Shown in pieces: positions 6,557-8,794 of a stretch of 8,794 nt of DNA. The notes beneath the pieces were generated by a model, which saw only the letters and a list, made by a program, of their open reading frames with translations, had not been told where the DNA came from and searched no databases. Both the position numbers and the translations under genes were made by a program. Position 1 is the first letter of the stretch; the number at the start of each line of letters is the position of its first letter. The stretch is from Pseudomonadota bacterium (lineage in GTDB: Bacteria > Pseudomonadota > Alphaproteobacteria > Acetobacterales > Acetobacteraceae), in NCBI GenBank assembly GCA_021826485.1, contig JAKAZX010000151.1, forward strand, positions 1-8,794, in the 5' to 3' direction.

Positions 6557-7597
6557 ATGCAGGATACAGCCCGCGCCGCCGTGATCCACGCCCCGCACGA
6601 TCTGCGGATCGAGGCGGTGCCGGTGCCGGACGCCGGGGCGGGCGAGGTACGGGTGCGCGTGCGCGCCGGCGGCATCTGCGGCTCCGACCTGCATTATTTC
6701 CACGACGGCGGCTTCGGCACCGTGCGCATCCGCGAGCCGATGGTGCTGGGCCACGAGATCGCCGGCGTGGTGGAGACGGTGGGCGCCGGCGTCACCGGCC
6801 TGCATCCCGGCGATCTGGTCGCGGTCAATCCCAGCCTGCCCTGCGGCGCCTGCCGCTTCTGCCTCGCCGGCATGGCCAACCACTGCCTCGACATGCGCTT
6901 CTACGGCAGCGCCATGCGCTTCCCCCACGTGCAGGGCGGTTTCCGGGAGGTGCTGGTGTGCCGCGCGGTGCAGGCGGTGCGCGCCGAGATGCCGCCGTCC
7001 CGCGCCGCCTTCGCCGAGCCGCTGGCGGTCTGCCTGCATGCGGTGCGGCAGGCCGGGCCGCTGCTCGGCGCGCGGGTGCTGGTGACCGGGGCGGGGCCGA
7101 TCGGCGCGCTGGCGGTGCTGGCGGCGCGCCACGCCGGCGCGCGGCAGATCGTCGCGACCGACCTGCTGGACGCGCCGCTGGCGCTGGTCGGCCGGCTGGG
7201 CGCCGATGCCACGCACAACCTGCGCGCCGAGCCGGATGCGCTGGACCGCTACGGCGCGGACAAGGGCGTGTTCGACGCGGTGCTGGAATGCTCGGGCAGC
7301 GGCGCGGCGCTGGCCGGCGCGATCCCGGCGGCGCGGCCGGGTGCCGTGATCGTGCAGGTCGGGATCGGCGGCGCGCAGACGCCGGTGCCCCTGAACGCCG
7401 TGGTGGCGAAGGAGATCACGCTGCGCGGCACGTTCCGCTTCGACGCCGAATTCGCCCTCGCCGTCGATGTGCTGGCGCGCGGCGCCATCGACATCGCCCC
7501 GCTGCTCACCGCCACCCTGCCGCTGGACCGCGCCGGCGAGGCCTTTGCGCTGGCATCCGACCGGGCGCGCGCCATGAAGGTGCAACTCGGCTTTTAG
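6557..7597 (+). CDS. idnD: L-idonate 5-dehydrogenase-like zinc alcohol dehydrogenase
   Basis: 346-residue medium-chain dehydrogenase. Catalytic zinc ligands: C41 (GGICGSD), H66-E67 (GHE) and E154 (FAEPLAV). Structural zinc cysteines: C96, C99, C102, C110. The Rossmann motif is GAGPIG (178-183), with D202 at the end of the second strand, which favours NAD over NADP. The stretch CLDMRFYGSAMRFPHVQGGF (110-129) plus VQVGIGGA and KEITLRGTFRFDAEF closely parallels E. coli IdnD as I recall it. IdnD oxidises L-idonate to 5-keto-D-gluconate. A strong site, GGAGGAGGA (6542-6550), precedes ATG 6557 by six bases. No idonate permease, gluconate kinase or IdnR-like regulator is visible. Substrate could instead be sorbitol or another polyol, but the IdnD signature is stronger. 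Gene symbol given by similarity. Confidence 0.85.
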   Translation: MQDTARAAVIHAPHDLRIEAVPVPDAGAGEVRVRVRAGGICGSDLHYFHDGGFGTVRIREPMVLGHEIAGVVETVGAGVTGLHPGDLVAVNPSLPCGACRFCLAGMANHCLDMRFYGSAMRFPHVQGGFREVLVCRAVQAVRAEMPPSRAAFAEPLAVCLHAVRQAGPLLGARVLVTGAGPIGALAVLAARHAGARQIVATDLLDAPLALVGRLGADATHNLRAEPDALDRYGADKGVFDAVLECSGSGAALAGAIPAARPGAVIVQVGIGGAQTPVPLNAVVAKEITLRGTFRFDAEFALAVDVLARGAIDIAPLLTATLPLDRAGEAFALASDRARAMKVQLGF

Positions 7598-7609
7598 CCG
7601 CGGGTTTCA

Positions 7610-7653
7610 GCATCACCGCGCCGGTCGGACCGGACGCGGCATCGTCGTGATGC
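7610..7653. other. Nested dyad between idnD-like gene and first entericidin gene
   Basis: An inner stem CGCG-CCGGT/ACCGG-(A)-CGCG (7617-7625 with 7629-7638, loop CGG) sits inside an outer perfect 7-bp inverted repeat GCATCAC/GTGATGC (7610-7616 and 7647-7653). The 3' outer arm can alternatively pair with GCATC at 7639-7643, so two foldings compete. No U tract follows. It may act as a terminator for the dehydrogenase transcript or as a folded leader of the lipoprotein mRNA; its 3' end is eight bases before the AAGGAG ribosome site. Confidence 0.4.
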
Positions 7654-7672
7654 CAAGTTGAAGGAGCACCCC

Positions 7673-7822
7673 ATGCGCCGAATCCTGCGTGCCGTCATCC
7701 CGCTGCTGCTGCTGCTGTCCGCCGCCTCGGGCCTTGCCGCCTGCAACACCGTCGCCGGCGCCGGGCAGGACCTGTCCAATGCCGGCCACGCCGTCACCAA
7801 CGGGGCGGAAAGCGCCCAGTAG
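7673..7822 (+). CDS. Entericidin-type small lipoprotein, copy 1
   Basis: 49-residue lipoprotein precursor. A positively charged start (MRRILR) is followed by a run of five Leu and the lipobox LAAC; C24 is the predicted lipidated cysteine. The mature 26 residues, ACNTVAGAGQDLSNAGHAV in part, match the entericidin family (EcnA/EcnB). The AAGGAG ribosome site is six bases before ATG. The mature peptide should be anchored to a membrane, with a small amphipathic tail. In E. coli, EcnA and EcnB are tandem lipoproteins described as antidote and toxin in stationary-phase lysis. Which role, if any, applies here cannot be told. The 75-base gap to the idnD-like gene contains a folded element. Confidence 0.85.
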   Translation: MRRILRAVIPLLLLLSAASGLAACNTVAGAGQDLSNAGHAVTNGAESAQ

Positions 7823-8023
7823 ACGGCCACTGGACGGCGGGCCCCGGAATATGGCCCGATGCGCAATCACCCGGCCGGCCCGCCCGTGGCCGACCGGGCC
7901 GCGCCATTCCGGGAGAGTGCCATGCGTCGCTTCCTGCTCGCCGCCCTGCCGCTGCTCGGCCTGCTCGCCGCCTGCAACACCGTGAAGGGCGCAGGCGAGG
8001 ACCTGTCCAACGCCGGCCACGCC
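7736..8023 (+). repeat. Direct repeat from entericidin gene duplication (231-bp offset)
   Basis: 7736-7792 aligns without gaps to 7967-8023: 49 of 57 bases match by my count. It contains a 17-base identical block around the lipobox cysteine codon and a 26-base block (7767-7792 against 7998-8023) differing at one position. The matching stretch covers the lipobox and most of the mature peptide, while the signal peptides differ by six residues. This supports a tandem duplication followed by divergence. Confidence 0.8.
7838..7858. terminator. Weak dyad after entericidin copy 1
   Basis: CGGGCC (7838-7843) and GGCCCG (7853-7858) form a six-pair GC stem with a nine-base loop, 16 bases beyond the stop codon of copy 1. 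No T tract follows. It may be a partial terminator or mRNA-stabilising hairpin between the two copies; in so GC-rich a spacer, chance is a real alternative. Confidence 0.25.
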
Positions 8024-8056
8024 ATCAGCAATGCGGCGGAAAAGGTCGTGCAGTAG
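7922..8056 (+). CDS. Entericidin-type small lipoprotein, copy 2
   Basis: 44-residue precursor: MRRFLLAALPLLGLLAAC signal and lipobox, lipidated C18, then a mature peptide starting CNTVKGAGEDLSNAGHAI and ending AEKVVQ. It keeps the entericidin pattern C-N-T-V-x-G-A-G-x-D-x-S-x-A-G. GGGAGAG lies just upstream of the ATG. Compared with copy 1, the mature part is more charged (K22, E26, K41), closer to the usual entericidin charge pattern. Copy 1 ends 99 bases upstream. The pair resembles the ecnA-ecnB order, but toxin and antidote roles cannot be assigned from sequence. Also possible is a simple structural or stress lipoprotein. Confidence 0.85.
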   Translation: MRRFLLAALPLLGLLAACNTVKGAGEDLSNAGHAISNAAEKVVQ

Positions 8057-8057
8057 C

Positions 8058-8092
8058 GGGGCCACCCATTCGCGCAGGTGGACAGCGGCCCC
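8058..8092. terminator. GC-rich dyad between entericidin copy 2 and clpP-like gene
   Basis: GGGGCC (8058-8063) is complementary to GGCCCC (8087-8092). Within it CCACC (8062-8066) can pair with GGTGG (8077-8081), so two overlapping foldings are possible. It begins right after the copy 2 stop. A terminator or attenuating hairpin is plausible, but no T tract follows. Confidence 0.3.
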
Positions 8093-8120
8093 CCGGCGCG
8101 CCAGATAGGGAGCGACCGCG

Positions 8121-8786
8121 ATGGAGTTCCCGATGCGCGCCTATGCCTCCGACCCGCCTGACGAACCGGAAGTGCCGGAGCCGATCGGCCCCGACCAGCA
8201 TGAGCCGGACGACAACAAGGCGCTCGGCAGCCCGGTGAACGAGCTGGAGCACCGGCTGCTCAACCAGCGCAAGGTGCTGGTGTTCGGCGCGATCGACGAC
8301 AAGCTGGCGCGCGACGTGACCGGGCGGCTGCTGGCGCTGGCCGGCAAGTCCACCGCCCCGATCGACGTGTTCATCAACTCGCCCGGCGGCCATGTCGAGA
8401 GCGGGGATACCATCCACGACATGATCCGCTTCGTCGATGCCGAGGCGCCGGTGCGAATCATCGGCACCGGCTGGGTCGCCTCCGCCGGCGCGCTGATCTT
8501 CCTTGCCGGCAACCGCCAGCGGCGGTTCTGCCTGCCGCACACCCGCTTCCTGCTGCATCAGCCGATGGGCGGCGTGCGCGGGCCGGCGGTGGACATCGAC
8601 ATCGAGGCGCGCGAGATCGTGAAGATGCGCGAGCGCCTGAACCGGCTGATCGCGCGGGAGACCGGGCAGACCTACGAGAAGGTCGCCGCCGATACCGACC
8701 GGAACTACTGGATGAGCGCCGAGGAGGCGATCACCTACGGCATGGTCACGCGCATCATCGAAGCCGCGGCAGACCTGCCGCGATGA
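8121..8786 (+). CDS. ClpP-family serine protease subunit, divergent paralogue
   Basis: 221 residues. ClpP landmarks: VFINSPGGHVESGDTIHDMI (83-102); nucleophile S121 in GTGWVASAGALIF (115-127); H146 in RFLLHQPMGG (142-151); and the acid D191 in DTDRNYWMSAEEAITYGMV (191-209). The triad is complete, so activity is likely. The nucleophile region differs from the usual GQAASMG of housekeeping ClpP. The N-terminal 36 residues form an acidic, proline-rich tail (PPDEPEVPEPIGPDQHEPDD, 12-31) in place of the usual propeptide and axial loops. No ClpX or ClpA gene is visible beside it. It probably forms a barrel peptidase fed by an unfoldase elsewhere, alone or mixed with a second ClpP. ATG 8121 has GGGAG eight bases upstream; ATG 8133 is a weaker option. 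Confidence 0.9.
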   Translation: MEFPMRAYASDPPDEPEVPEPIGPDQHEPDDNKALGSPVNELEHRLLNQRKVLVFGAIDDKLARDVTGRLLALAGKSTAPIDVFINSPGGHVESGDTIHDMIRFVDAEAPVRIIGTGWVASAGALIFLAGNRQRRFCLPHTRFLLHQPMGGVRGPAVDIDIEAREIVKMRERLNRLIARETGQTYEKVAADTDRNYWMSAEEAITYGMVTRIIEAAADLPR

Positions 8787-8794
8787 CCGCGCCG
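8783..8794 (+). CDS. Possible start of a coupled downstream gene (runs off right edge)
   Basis: An ATG at 8783-8785 overlaps the clpP-like stop (8784-8786) as ATGA, the common arrangement for translationally coupled genes. Only MTAP is visible before the window ends and there is no clear ribosome site. It would be co-transcribed with the protease if real; it may also be coincidence. Confidence 0.25.

Noticed and set aside
7613..8065. Minus-strand frame covering both entericidin genes
   Set aside because: Its internal repeats come from the duplicated lipoprotein genes on the plus strand, which have lipoboxes and ribosome sites. The antisense product has no domain.
1..8794. Mobile element, prophage, CRISPR, defence island or biosynthetic cluster
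   Set aside because: No transposase, integrase, terminal repeats, spaced repeat array, nuclease/ATPase pair or assembly-line enzyme is visible. Base composition and coding style look uniform across the window.

Overview
This is a very GC-rich window with short spacers, good Shine-Dalgarno sites and GC-rich third codon positions. Gene content points to an alphaproteobacterium, probably order Rhodospirillales and perhaps Acetobacteraceae. The main clue is the block of an Lrp/AsnC regulator, thioredoxin reductase (trxB) and a LysR regulator of the LsrB/VtlR type, which I recall as a conserved neighbourhood in alphaproteobacteria. The taxonomic call is inference. The window reads as ordinary chromosome. 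I see no mobile element, CRISPR array, tRNA, rRNA or phage gene, and no spacer over 300 bases.

Layout: 1-58 (-) is the signal-peptide end of an exported protein running off the left edge. It is divergent from a YqaA/DedA-like membrane protein (183-761, +). Reading leftwards from 3642 is a tight three-gene minus-strand operon: Lrp-type regulator (3642-3163), GT39/ArnT-like membrane glycosyltransferase (about 3166-1754) and a PLP-dependent threonine/serine dehydratase without an ACT domain (1742-765). A divergent promoter region separates this operon from trxB (3791-4762, +), which is followed by the LsrB/VtlR-like lysR gene (4839-5729, +). lysR converges on a short-chain dehydrogenase (6476-5745, -), and a hairpin containing both stop codons sits at that junction. 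Divergent from the dehydrogenase is a zinc-dependent L-idonate 5-dehydrogenase-like gene (6557-7597, +). Next come two tandem entericidin-type small lipoproteins (7673-7822 and 7922-8056, +), each preceded or followed by GC-rich dyads. Last is a divergent ClpP-type protease (8121-8786, +), whose stop overlaps a possible ATG of a further gene.

Functional threads: trxB-lysR with divergent lrp looks like a redox/envelope regulatory module. The lrp-glycosyltransferase-dehydratase operon may let an amino-acid-responsive regulator control its own operon, including an amino-acid-degrading enzyme. The idonate dehydrogenase and the divergent short-chain dehydrogenase could share a substrate pathway, but only the former can be named with some precision. 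The tandem entericidins resemble the ecnA-ecnB arrangement.

No clearly new multi-gene system is visible. The points most worth a second look are: the apparent lack of any ordinary start codon for the glycosyltransferase, with a CTGA overlap in its place; the duplicated entericidins and the structured element ahead of them; the unusual ClpP paralogue; and the single-cysteine LsrB-like regulator.
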